A DNA stretch of 64,000 bases from Galdieria sulphuraria. Its lineage: Eukaryota > Rhodophyta > Bangiophyceae > Galdieriales > Galdieriaceae. Location: NCBI RefSeq assembly GCF_000341285.1, contig NW_005178451.1, forward strand, positions 1 to 64,000, read 5' to 3'. The notes below the pieces were generated by a model. That model was given only the letters and a program-made list of their open reading frames with translations. It was not told the DNA's origin and made no database searches. This document shows positions 22,416-32,653 of the stretch, in pieces. How positions within the stretch are numbered: position 1 is the first letter of the stretch; the number at the start of each line of letters is the position of its first letter. The translations under genes were made by a program, and so were the position numbers.

Positions 22416-23474
22416 ATGAACCGTGTCTTTTTTAGTCGTCACAGTTTGCCCATGTGGAAAAGAGTCACCGGAGAGGAATCGATTCGGTTTAACCGTTCCT
22501 GGCGCGAAGCAAGTTTTGATGTCACCTCCCTGTATCGTCTTTCAGCATTAAGTCAGCATTGGTGTTGTACAAGTTCACGTGTAACTACAAGGGACGATAA
22601 TGCATCAAGAGTGGATTCTTTCAATCTCTCCAAATCTAAGTTTTTGAAACCAAAAGTGGTATTTAAGACCGCTGCAGAGATCTTACACAGTGTTACTGAA
22701 GCTCACGGAAAGTCAGCGGCACAATTCGCAGATGATTTGTTTGATGAGTCTAAGGCCCTCATGGCTGACTCTGGTAATGCGGATGCGTTGAGGAAGCGTT
22801 TAGATGCCGCTGTAGACGCTGGTCACTTAACAGCAATGAAGATGTTAGGGTCCTTGTTCCTGTCTTCCACGTTTTCGGAGGACTATTCACAGTTGAGGGG
22901 TGAGAATTTATTGGAAGCAGCAGCGGCAGGTGGAGAGACGGACGCTTTGTATGAAATTGCTGTACAGTTGCGTTCCGTAGGTTTTTCTTATTTTGTCTTT
23001 TTGAACTTGTTCACTTTTTGTAAGGGTGCTGTGTTTGGAATCGCTCCAGGGCTGGATAGGATCCACAGGCTTTTGTTAAAAGCAGCGGATCAAGGACATG
23101 AACAAGCACAATTTTTCTTGGGAATTCTTTACATAACGGGAGAACTAAATGGAGGAGTACCGTGTTATGAAAAAGCCGAACATTTTTTAAAAGCATCAGC
23201 TTCGTCTGGTTTGGGTCTTGCGCAATTTATATTGGGCATATTTGTACTTCGTGGTTGGTCCCCAACTACAGAAATGATCTTGCAGTCGAAGGATGCTAAG
23301 CGTATTGAGGCTTTGAGAAAGCAAGCCATTAAGCTCATAGAATCAGCGGCATCAAAGAATCACAAGAATGCAATGCTTTGGCTGAAGGCTTTGTATGATC
23401 AGGAGAGACTGCAGAAAAAACAAAACTCAAGTGCTGAGAAGTTGACAACAGAGAAACCTGTGGATAGTGGTTAA
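22416..23474 (+). CDS. Sel1-repeat protein, probably organelle-targeted
   Basis: The open frame is continuous, but an inner stretch (GFSYFVFLNLFTF) is flanked by GTAGGT and TAAG. It is best read as a 48-nt intron (22977-23024) that keeps frame and has no stop. Spliced, the protein is 336 aa. Sel1-like repeats appear as helical pairs with A-x-G spacing (AAAAGGETDALYEIA, AADQGHEQAQFFLGILY, ASSGLGLAQFILG, ASKNHKNAMLWL), a fold used for protein-protein contacts. The first 35 residues (RHSLPMWKRV..., basic, no acids early) resemble a mitochondrial or plastid presequence. The partner is unknown. The ATG lies one base after the DDX11 stop. Confidence 0.78.
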   Translation: MNRVFFSRHSLPMWKRVTGEESIRFNRSWREASFDVTSLYRLSALSQHWCCTSSRVTTRDDNASRVDSFNLSKSKFLKPKVVFKTAAEILHSVTEAHGKSAAQFADDLFDESKALMADSGNADALRKRLDAAVDAGHLTAMKMLGSLFLSSTFSEDYSQLRGENLLEAAAAGGETDALYEIAVQLRSVGFSYFVFLNLFTFCKGAVFGIAPGLDRIHRLLLKAADQGHEQAQFFLGILYITGELNGGVPCYEKAEHFLKASASSGLGLAQFILGIFVLRGWSPTTEMILQSKDAKRIEALRKQAIKLIESAASKNHKNAMLWLKALYDQERLQKKQNSSAEKLTTEKPVDSG

Positions 23475-23716
23475 TTGAGACCTGCTTTGTCTACAGTCGC
23501 TTGGACTGTTTTATAGCTGTGACAAAGTTGTTTTCTTTGTAGTTTTTAAATGTGTCTATTCTTCATGTTGAACATCTGGAAAGTTTGTCATGGAAAGAAT
23601 CTAAGGGTAGGTAATGAATCCTGTGCTATGCAATCAATTTTATAGACTATTTGTAGAAATAATTTTGAGAAAGTTCACGATATCAACCAGTGTAAGAATC
23701 ATTGTCAATAATACTG

Positions 23717-24278
23717 TTAAATTTTCTTCGAACTTGTTATCTTCCTTTGGTGCAGCAGTTTAGTTTGAGTCTTCCCAACATTCGGGTTTTTGTTTTCCAA
23801 TTCCTCTTCTTGTAAACTCACTAAGGACTCTATTCCACTCTTCTTTACGTAGTTCAGTCCCTGTGCAGCCCAACGATGAAGCCTTTCAGTAGAACCTTTC
23901 TTGACCTTATTTATCGTGTGGTCGATTTGAGTTTCTCTCCTGGCGAGACAAGGACCCACATATTGCTTGTATAACAGATGAGCACCACGAAACTGTGGTA
24001 AAACCAACCAGCAAACAAAAAGAAGCTTGCACTCGTAATAAAGTGGAATCCACGCTAAGAGAACGTCCGCAACTCTCTCCAAAACCATAAAACAAGAGTA
24101 GACAATCCAAAAAGTCAGCCACTGGGTCTGCTCATCAAATTCTTGGCGTTTCAAAGTTTTAAAAGTACAGTATGCTGGGTACAGGATACCTAAAAAGGAA
24201 CTAGAACAATATTCAACCAAAAAGGCAAGTAAAAGAAGAATCATCCTACCAGCCAAGACGAGAAACGACACTGCCCAT
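23717..24278 (-). CDS. TB2/DP1/HVA22 (REEP) family membrane-shaping protein
   Basis: Two exons (24278-24250, 24200-23717; 49-nt intron) give 170 aa. The first exon encodes just MGSVVSRLG plus part of a codon, and splicing joins it to SFLGILYPAYCTFKTL. That yields the classic family start, LYPAY followed by TQWLTFWIVY and LLAWIPLYYECKL. Hairpin hydrophobic segments and QFRGAHLLYKQYVGP are diagnostic. REEP/HVA22 proteins curve tubular ER membranes and act in ER-phagy and trafficking. The C-terminal 60 residues are charged and variable. It is divergent from the IBTK-like gene, with 76 bp between start codons. Confidence 0.9.
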
Positions 24279-24354
24279 TCTCACTCTCTACACAAATGGA
24301 AGATTATGAGTGTGAACTTGGGTTGTCACCAATAGAACAGATGGAAAGTCTGTT

Positions 24355-27300
24355 ATGAGAAAGATAAGCAAGGAAGAAGTTATCGTCGAGTGCAGATGTG
24401 AACTTCTGCAAGCTATAAGGGAGTGTTCGTATGATCAAGTGGTTGCAGTGTTAGATTGGCTTTCAGAGCAACTGTGTCCAAAGTTCACTTGTTCCAAAGC
24501 AAGTAAAGGGAGTTTGCAACAGTGGTTCTCGAATTGTGACTGTACGCAACATTCTTCTCTTAGGAGAGCCCTTTCTCGGGTGCTTGTTGACGTTAATCTC
24601 GTTCATAAAACTGGAAGAAAAGATATTTTACCCCTTCACTTATCTTCTTCTTATCCGAATACAAAAGTATGGTCCCTTTTGCTTAAGCTTCAGGAAAGCA
24701 CGGTTGGGGAAAAAGCGCTAGAGTTGTGTGACTCAGATTCAGGATGGACTATTCTCCACCGTTGTTGCTACTTTGGATATCTGAGTCACTTAAAGATTCT
24801 CTTTCAATCTAACTTTGAACAAAGCATCGAATTCAATAACAACAAGGCCTTCCTCAAGAGATTCAGAACATTATGTAGTGTTGCGGATAAGGAAGGTTAT
24901 TTGCCCTTAGATCTTTTGTCATCTGGTTCGAATCCAACCAGAGCAGAAGTTGCGGATTCCACGCTTGTTTGCAACGTCGGAATGATAGTGGTCTTTGGTT
25001 CAAACGAAGATTTTGAGTTAGGCACAGGAAGCAATAGTTTTGAAAGAGTCCCGAGGCCTCTGGAATGGCAAAGTTCTGTTTCTCAAGTTGAAGGAATCGC
25101 TGGTGTTAGTTCCATTTCAACATCAAGCCGGCACTCTTTGTTTTTGTCAAAGAATGGGACTGTACTTTCGGTTGGAGTCGGAAAGGACGGTAGATTAGGT
25201 TTAGGTGATAATGAACCTCGCATGTTGCCGCAACAAGTTCCTTTCCTTTCGCGAATGATGACAAAAAATCAAAAATGTGCTTCTCAACTTGATACTAGTC
25301 TTCCATCAGAGTCTAATTTTGGTTTTTCTAGAGTATTGGCATACGGAAATCGTTCGGGAGCTTTGAGTAATGATGGAGTCTTATATTTATGGGGAGATGG
25401 TGTTCTCCAGCCTGAAAAAGTACAAGGACCTCTACGCAGTCTCACAGTCGTAGATTTCTCTTTTTGTTCGTCTCACACGGCAGTCGTTACTAAAGATGGT
25501 TCTGTATTCTGTTGGGGAAACAACAATCTTGAGCAACTTGGAATTGAATACTCCTGTGTCAAATTTACAAATACTCCTAGACTCGTTTCATCCTTGAAGA
25601 ATATTATTTGCAAGAGTGTTTATGTAGATTGTGGTATTTCGGTGGCTATTGACTCACAAGGTAGAGTATTCTTTTGGGGAAACGGTAACGGAAGTCCATG
25701 CAGAATTGGTCTTCAAGAGAAAGTTGCATGTACCAGAAAGAGAAGGGAAAGAAAGATAAAAGCAAAGAAAGTTGTTTTTTTGATGAAGAAGAGTTGTCTG
25801 TTGATATTAACGGAGAATGGTCAACTCTATGAATTTTACATTTCGAACAGAACGCAAAATAACAAATGTTGTTCCGTCGCAACAAGAACAAGTTGGACTC
25901 GGAAAATTTTATTGGCCGACTTGGTTTGCCAAGACTTTCATTGTCTTGGACTTGATTTTTATGGTCGAGTTATAGCTTGGTCATTGGAAGATAAAGTGCC
26001 AAAGATGACTATAAAGAGCGATCTTCGAAACGTTGCTTTTATAACTTTTTCAGACAGACATGGCTTTGCCGGAATTAGGGTACCTCTTTTGAACAATAGT
26101 TTGAACCGTAAAGGAGACGTAGCACCAGCATTACAAGAATTGTGTGAGAGCAAGTTGGAGTCATCAATTTCGTTGGCTTCGGCGTTACCTATGTTGTCAA
26201 TTGCTTTTAAACTTGGAAATGAACGTGTGGTGCAGTCTTGTCTGAACTTTCTTGTTCAGTGCTTGGATACCATATTGTGTATTTTTCCTCAGACTTTCGC
26301 AAATATGGAATTTGAATTGGTCACACTTCTCGAACGTCATTGGAGGAAAATATTTAAGAAGGATATTAATGTCCCGGCCATAGGGAAAAGTTCCAAAAAT
26401 CCGGTAGATAGTCCGAATCCTAGATTATGTTTCAATTCGACTCGTATGACAAACAAGGAAAGTTTGAAACATATATCACCAACCGAACAATGCAACGAGC
26501 CATCAGCAAATGTCACAAAGACATCGTTGGCTGGCAGCGGAGAGACTTCTGAGATACAAGATAGTCATTTTATTCGGAGAGATGGCACAGAGCCTGCCAA
26601 TTCAAGTGTGCATGAAGACCAGTGTTCTCCAATTTGTCATGAAAGAAGCCATCGAAATTTTTCATCTTTTAAAAGACGTGAAAATATGAAACTTTTGTGT
26701 TCATCTACCATTTTCCACCGTGAACCGGTGTCATTTGAAAGGAAAGACGGGCTGCTTTCTCCGAGCAAGTTCTCCTCTGTGAAAATGTCCTTCAAAGATG
26801 CTGTTCAGTTGGAAGACGAGAAAAGAAAGACTTGCTGGAAAGTTGAATCATTTGAGAGGTTTCCTACTTCTTCATTGAAGACCATCCAGATAGAGCAGTT
26901 CAGGGAAATGTATAAAGATGAATGGTCGTCTCTCTGTATTGCACATAAGGAAGCTTTGAACAGGTCAGGGAACTCTTCTGGAGAAATTGAATGTACTCTA
27001 TCTGCTAGGAAAGGAAGATACTTACAAAAGTCCAGTCCGAGTATATTCATTCCATCTCGGGAAGTCCGTTTAAGTGATTCGGAACCAGTAATATTGTTGT
27101 ATGTTTAATTTTTTTGCCATCTCTAACTTGTTCCGTAGATTGTGGTATCGAGTCCTTCCTGGGGTGAAGAGAAGAAAAACAGGAATGAACCAACTTCATT
27201 CCGCGAAATTATTGATGAAGAAGAGAAGAGAAAGTTTTATTTCAGTAGAAGCCTATCTCCAAGCTCTTTTTCACCTTCCTCTTCTAGAATCTGGAAAAAA

Positions 27301-27472
27301 CTTCCTTCGGAAGAACCCGTAAGAAGTCAAATGAATCCGAGTAACTTTCCCGCTAACCTTTAACTAGGTAATGGTAAAGCCTTTCAAAAAGATTGAGACA
27401 GAAGAACTGGCTTTAAAAACACTTCGTAAACAATATCCAAATGCTGAAGTGAAAAGAGCTCCATATCTTTGA
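24355..27472 (+). CDS. IBTK-like ankyrin/RCC1-repeat protein
   Basis: Three exons, 24355-27102, 27139-27318 and 27368-27472, give about 1010 aa. The first junction is uncertain (27099-27152 is a rival intron keeping the same downstream frame). Ankyrin-type DSDSGWTILHRCCYFGYL (about 125-142) is followed by RCC1 blades: VVFGSNEDFELGTGS, HSLFLSKNGTVLSVG, VTKDGSVFCWGNN. This ankyrin-then-RCC1 order and the tail SFREIIDEEE...IETEELALKTLRKQYP resemble inhibitor of Bruton tyrosine kinase, a CUL3 substrate adaptor. No BTB domain is visible between the RCC1 part and the helical region at about 605-660 (LPMLSIAFKLGNERVVQ), so the adaptor role is not assured. Confidence 0.7.
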
Positions 27473-27542
27473 TGATCGCATAACATTCAGAGTTGATGTA
27501 AATAAAACTTAATAATTTGAATTGCATGTCAATTCACCGATC

Positions 27543-30331
27543 ATGAAACAGGTTGACGCTGCTGGTCTAGAAGAAGTGAATAGAAGCGATATCAACTGGA
27601 AAGATCACGTGGACTTGAACTATTGGACAATAGAATACACCAAAATACGACAAAATAAGCAGATTTGCCGTTCAGTTCACAAAGTTCAGAAGAGACGAAG
27701 AATGTTTGCTGTTTCCCTCCAAACTTCCCATTTTCCAGTATATGCTGTTTCAGATATTTTGCAACAGAGTTTTGGTGCTGAAGGAAAGGAATCTCTTGTT
27801 CTTCCAACCGTTGGAACTGTCTTTGTAGAAATGGAGAGAAACGGAAAGGAAACGAGATGGGTCGTGTTCAAACTTTATCCCGCTACTATGAAAATTAAAG
27901 CTCGAAACGATTTTAACGTCATCAAGACGTTCAAATGGCCACAGGAGAACTTGAAAGTTATTTCTGTCGGAGACTTTGTTGAAGCAGCTATTCTTGACTC
28001 CAAAAATGTCAAAGGTAAGAGTTTTCAAAACTTTTGTGAAGATGCTGACCTAACTCTTTCTCTCTCCAAACTAAGATGTTTCGGTTAAAAAAGCCTTTTC
28101 TGAGTTAGACCTCGATTATAAAAATTTGGCAAAGTTGCTGCATTTCAATCATTCTAGAAAGAAAGTTTTCCTTCATCTGGGTGCTCTTGCTAAATTTCCT
28201 TTGGAAGTGTACTTGGATGCTTCTTTTATATACTACTTAACCAAATCTAATGGTGGAGATAGCCAAAATAATGGAGTTTCGATTACAAACTTGTACAAGG
28301 ATACCGTTCCGGAACCTCCTGACTTGGATGTGTTTTGCGAGTTTTTGGCTTCCTTGACCAGTCTTTTTGATGGTTCTATTAAAGAAACAGAGCACCTTGC
28401 TATTTATATGCTGGCAAACCGAGGTATTTAGTTGATTCTGATATGCAGCTTTTGTTTCTCATCGTGTTAGAATTTCTTGGCCGTATTTTTTACTTTATCA
28501 AATATCTTATTCATCAATGTCTTGAGGAAATAGGAAGGAGCCACCATCTTAATGAGCAAGATGAAGAAATTTCTCTTGAGAATCATGTTTTGAATGCTCT
28601 TAATGGTTTCATTGTTTTAAACAATTTACTGCAATTCGAACATAATTATCACAACAGTCACACATTTGAGCCATCAGACTGGTATTGCTATATTTGTGAG
28701 GAATGGTGCTTTTTTGAGAATTTACCTCTTTTCGTGAGTTGCTTTTTGTCTTTACAACCAACTGCACTGATTATGTTGTAGAGTCAATTTTTGGTAATTT
28801 TACAAGATGTTGCAAAGAAGAACAATATGAGACACTTTTTCAGCAGGATACGAGAAGTAGCCATTGAATTTTGGACGCTATGCTTTGCAAGCAATATTTG
28901 TGAAAGTCAATTCCTTGATGAAGCTTTCCAAGCATTCTTGCAAGAAAAGAGTTTTTATGAATATGTTCTGGAGCCCTTGTTGAAAAGGTAACCATTTGTT
29001 TTCAAAAGGCGCAGTGCATTGACGTATTCTGTAGGTATGCAAATATAGACTTAATGGCTGTTGAATTGTTACAAAAGATTTTTGTCTCTGAATTTCTTAA
29101 GCCAGACTTTTCCTTGGAAGATGAAGCATGTTCTCCTTGGAATGATAAACTACTGCCTCATTTAAGTAACTGGTTATCTGAAATTTCATCAAAAACTCGT
29201 AAAAGTTTCTTCTCCAACTCTTTACATTATTTGCGCCTTCGAGTGATATATTTGGTTCTCAGTCAAACATCTATCTTTGAAAGACTATTGACAAAAAATG
29301 AATATTTAGTATCATTTGTTTCAGCAATGGTAAATTTAGTTCAGTTTACTTTTTCGATGTTATTTGAATACAATAACATCGATTCCTTTTCGGAGGCAGA
29401 TCAGCACCATGAATTGTCTAATAGTAGCTATGATCGAAAAGGAGAAGTACTTTGTTTCATATTTCAGTTTTTGAGTCTGTTGGGAGTTTCAAATATAGGA
29501 CATTCTATATTCCGACATATTTTAGCAAACCACTTCACAAGTCAAAGAAGTTTGGAGAAGTTAGGTCGTGTTTTATATAAGCTGCCGCTTGAAGTAAATC
29601 GCAGTATGGTTACCAATGATGAATGTCGTCGTTATCATATAGTCTATATTTTGTTTGAAAGTTTTCGAGCAGGAAATGGTGAAAAGAGGTCAAATGACAC
29701 AGGATTTGATGACTTTGCTTCAGATTTGGATAATTTCAAACTTTCATCACCATGCTTATCAGAGACAAATGAGAAGGAACCATCATCTAAAAGTAAGAAA
29801 CCAATTTCTCTGTACCGCTATTACGATGCCATTTGCCAACAAGCTGGAAGAATGAAGCCCATGGAATTCTCATGTATTTTGGAGGAATTGCAAGATTTTG
29901 CAAAGTACACTCTCGAATCCGAACTTATGCGTCTGAATGGGAATGATTCCAAGCCTGCGCCTTTTGTTAGGTTGAAAAGAAATGAGTACATATGTGATTA
30001 CATTGGTCCTATTCGAGGAAAAGGTGAAATGGATAAGGTAAGAATTATTCAATACCAGGTTTTAGGTTTGGATTTCAATTTGTTTAGGTTATGATTTGCC
30101 ACTGTTCGTCAGTAGCTGATTTACCGTGTTGTATGGATTCTTCTTGTCTGAATCGAGTCTCTTTTACGGAATGTCATCCTGAATATTGTCGTACTGGTAG
30201 TAAATGCCAAAATCAACGTTTTCAGAAATGTGAATACGCACGCGTGAAACTATTTCAGGCAGGAGAACGTGGTTGGGGTCTGAAGGCTGCAGAATTTTTG
30301 CCAAAGGGAACTTTTATTATAGAGTAAGTAA

Positions 30332-30382
<51 letters not shown>

Positions 30383-31349
30383 CAATCTTTACGAATTGGT
30401 TATTAGGTATCAAGGAGAAGTGATCGACACGGAAGAATACGAACGTCGAAAGAGGCGTTATGCTGGAGAAAGACATTTCTATTTCATGAGTTTGGATAGC
30501 GATCATATGATAGATGCCTCTCGAAAGTCTAATATGGCAAGATTTATCAATCATTCTTGTCAACCTAATTGTCATACGGAAAAATGGACAGTTTTGGGAG
30601 AGCCATGTGTAGGTATCTTTGCATCTCAAGGTAAGATGGGTATAAGAGTATCTTATGTGGAAATTTTATTTATTGCAATCATCTCTTTCGCAGATATTGA
30701 AGCTGGAACCGAACTTGTATTTGACTATAATGTTGATCGAAAGGGCGTAGGGGAGGAAAGCGTTCGTTGTTATTGTGGAGCTCCCAAGTGTAGAAATTGG
30801 TTAACTGGTGATGGAGATGAGAAGCACAACGAACGATTGTTACAAACAAAGCGCGAAAATCGTATTCGGTTTCTTCAAAATACACTATTACAAATCGAAC
30901 GTAGAAGAGGAGTTCAACATTGCAGACTTGAGTCCTCGGACGTTATGAAACAGGATGGTGTTTATGAGGCCTCCATCTCTTTGGACTCGATTCCTCGTGA
31001 AGTCAAAGAATTTCAAATACCTAAGAAACTGCGAAAAAATTCTTTGGACCAGAATCGTAGGGAGCAGGTAAATAGACCTCCAAATCATTCAGAAAAAACA
31101 GGCGTACCAACAAGTTTTGCGGATTCTTCTTCTACCATTTCGAAGAAGTCAATTCATACTTTGAAAGAAGATAAATACCGTCAGAAGCCTGCTCCTCGTC
31201 TTTCACCTTTGAAAGAAGAGTTGAATTGCATAACAGAAACTTGTCATTCTCGTGACAGAAGTTTAGAGTCAGCTAAAGGAATGAGCTATGGACCTCCAGG
31301 CTTTGGCTATGAGTTTCTTCGTCTGAAGAAAAGAACAGGAGGATTATAG
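27543..31349 (+). CDS. SET-domain histone lysine methyltransferase (SETD2/H3K36-like)
   Basis: Eight exons (27543-28014, 28076-28423, 28471-28733, 28782-28987, 29035-30037, 30088-30323, 30407-30630, 30694-31349) give 1135 aa. Catalytic part: cysteine-rich AWS (HPEYCRTGSKCQNQRF, about 785-800), SET (RGWGLKAAE, RFINHSCQPNC near 887, VFDYN near 926) and post-SET (CYCGAPKCRNWL near 941). AWS-SET-post-SET is the layout of SETD2, NSD and ASH1 H3K36 enzymes. The ~760 residues before AWS are helical and match nothing I recognise, and no SRI, PHD or PWWP domain was seen. Nuclear chromatin role during transcription is inferred. Intron 6 contains a TA microsatellite. Confidence 0.85.
30334..30379. repeat. 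(TA)23 microsatellite in an intron
   Basis: Perfect alternation of A and T over 46 bp inside the sixth intron of the SET gene. It stretches that intron to 83 nt, the longest resolved in the window. Length polymorphism is likely. Confidence 0.95.
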
Positions 31350-31890
31350 ACTCGGTAGCAAAGGCTTGTGTAGAAAGATCTTGGTTTCAAGTTATCTAGC
31401 TCTTTAACTTGTGTCACTTTTATGGAAGTGGTTTAGTTTATTCTATCCAGCTATAATGGAGGCAGTTCAAAGATCGTATGAGTATGTTTTAAAGTGACGC
31501 GTTCATTAATCGTTGCTTCATACGCTATTTTTTTAGCAACACATAAAATTTCTCCCTGTGTGAGAGTAGCATTGTGAAGCAAAGCGATTTTCAACAATTT
31601 TAAGTTTTTGGCAAGTGTTTTATCAAGGAATTGGATGTTGCAGAATTTTCTTCATTTGCAATTCGAGTGATTTCATCCAAGGCTTCGTGCTATTCTAGGC
31701 AAAGTACAAACTTTCTTGAATTCAGAATGGAACTTTAATATGGAGAGGGCCTCATACAGAAGAGTCTGAGTAGTGAACCATTCGTCTCACCAAATTTACA
31801 TAAAACCAAGTTCGAATTATCCCAACTGCATATGAGTATCGACCATTCTTTCCATTGGCAAACATTTATCCACATTCGTGATCATCAGAA
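31350..31890. other. Intergenic after the SET gene
   Basis: About 540 bp with stops in all frames and no motif. It holds the SET gene terminator region and any promoter of the small gene at 31891. Confidence 0.5.
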
Positions 31891-32419
31891 ATGCATTCAG
31901 ATCGTTCGCATTCTCCTGCAAAAGGCACTTGTCCTATCTTATTGAGGGAAAGAAACTTTCATTTGAGTGTCTTTTCTCCGGAAGAGTATAAAGTTGCAGC
32001 ATATTGCAGAGCTAAATTGCAACTACAGTCTCTGTTGGAATGGAAGAGGGCCTGTGTAAGAGACATATTTGGTAACTCTCAGTTCTATTTGAACAGTGTT
32101 CGTCTTGAATAACTGTTGTCTCGTGAATTCAGGTAGAATCGGTTATTTCACTCTAGGTGACTATATTTTCCGTTTACCTTTGTTTCAGAAGAGTGCAAAG
32201 ACACGTTGTTTGCACTCGTCGTGGACCCAACAGTCTAAGAAAATATTGGCAGGTTTGGGTATAGGTTGATTTCGGATTTTGAGGTGTTTTTCTGAAAATT
32301 CATTATGTTCAGGACTATCAGAATTGGACTTTAGTGCTTTCTATGCGTTAGAAATATCAAACCATTTTGCGAGACAACTTATGTCTTTTGAAATCGAGTT
32401 GATCGGGGGAAACTTATAA
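31891..32419 (+). CDS. Small unrecognised gene, three exons proposed
   Basis: The first exon (31891-32071) opens with MHSDRSHSPAKGTCPILL and contains a helical, basic stretch (YKVAAYCRAKLQLQSLLEWK). A model with exons 31891-32071, 32133-32252 and 32313-32419 keeps frame and gives 135 aa. An alternative uses an unusually short 32-nt intron at 32157-32188 and stops sooner. I recognise no family. Splice sites and amino-acid composition favour a real gene, but the 3' structure is uncertain. Confidence 0.35.
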
Positions 32420-32653
32420 GTCAGGTGTTATGAGGGGGTTGTAAAGTATGTTGTTGAACAAAAGAAGCTTTAGAATATGTAAAGTTGAAATTTTCACTAT
32501 TATGCTTTCACTCTTAGTGTTGGTTGTTTTATGTATTCCCTGTGACCGAATATGAGCTTCAATAAGTTCGCGTAGTCATACGAACGAGATACTTTGAAAA
32601 ACTACAAAAGATATACACTGCCAAGTCACACTAATCTTATTCATAAGAAACAG

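Noticed and set aside
22416-23474. Hydrophobic segment in the Sel1 protein as a membrane helix
   Set aside because: It coincides with a 48-nt stretch with splice consensus at both ends and interrupts a Sel1 repeat, so it is more likely an intron.
24922-24942. Palindromic TGGTTCGAATCCAACCA-like stretch resembling a tRNA T-arm
   Set aside because: It lies inside the IBTK-like coding exon in frame, and no acceptor stem, D-arm or anticodon arm surrounds it.
30255-30629. 124-codon minus-strand frame across the SET exons
   Set aside because: Antisense shadow; it translates the TA repeat into an IY run and overlaps well-supported exons.
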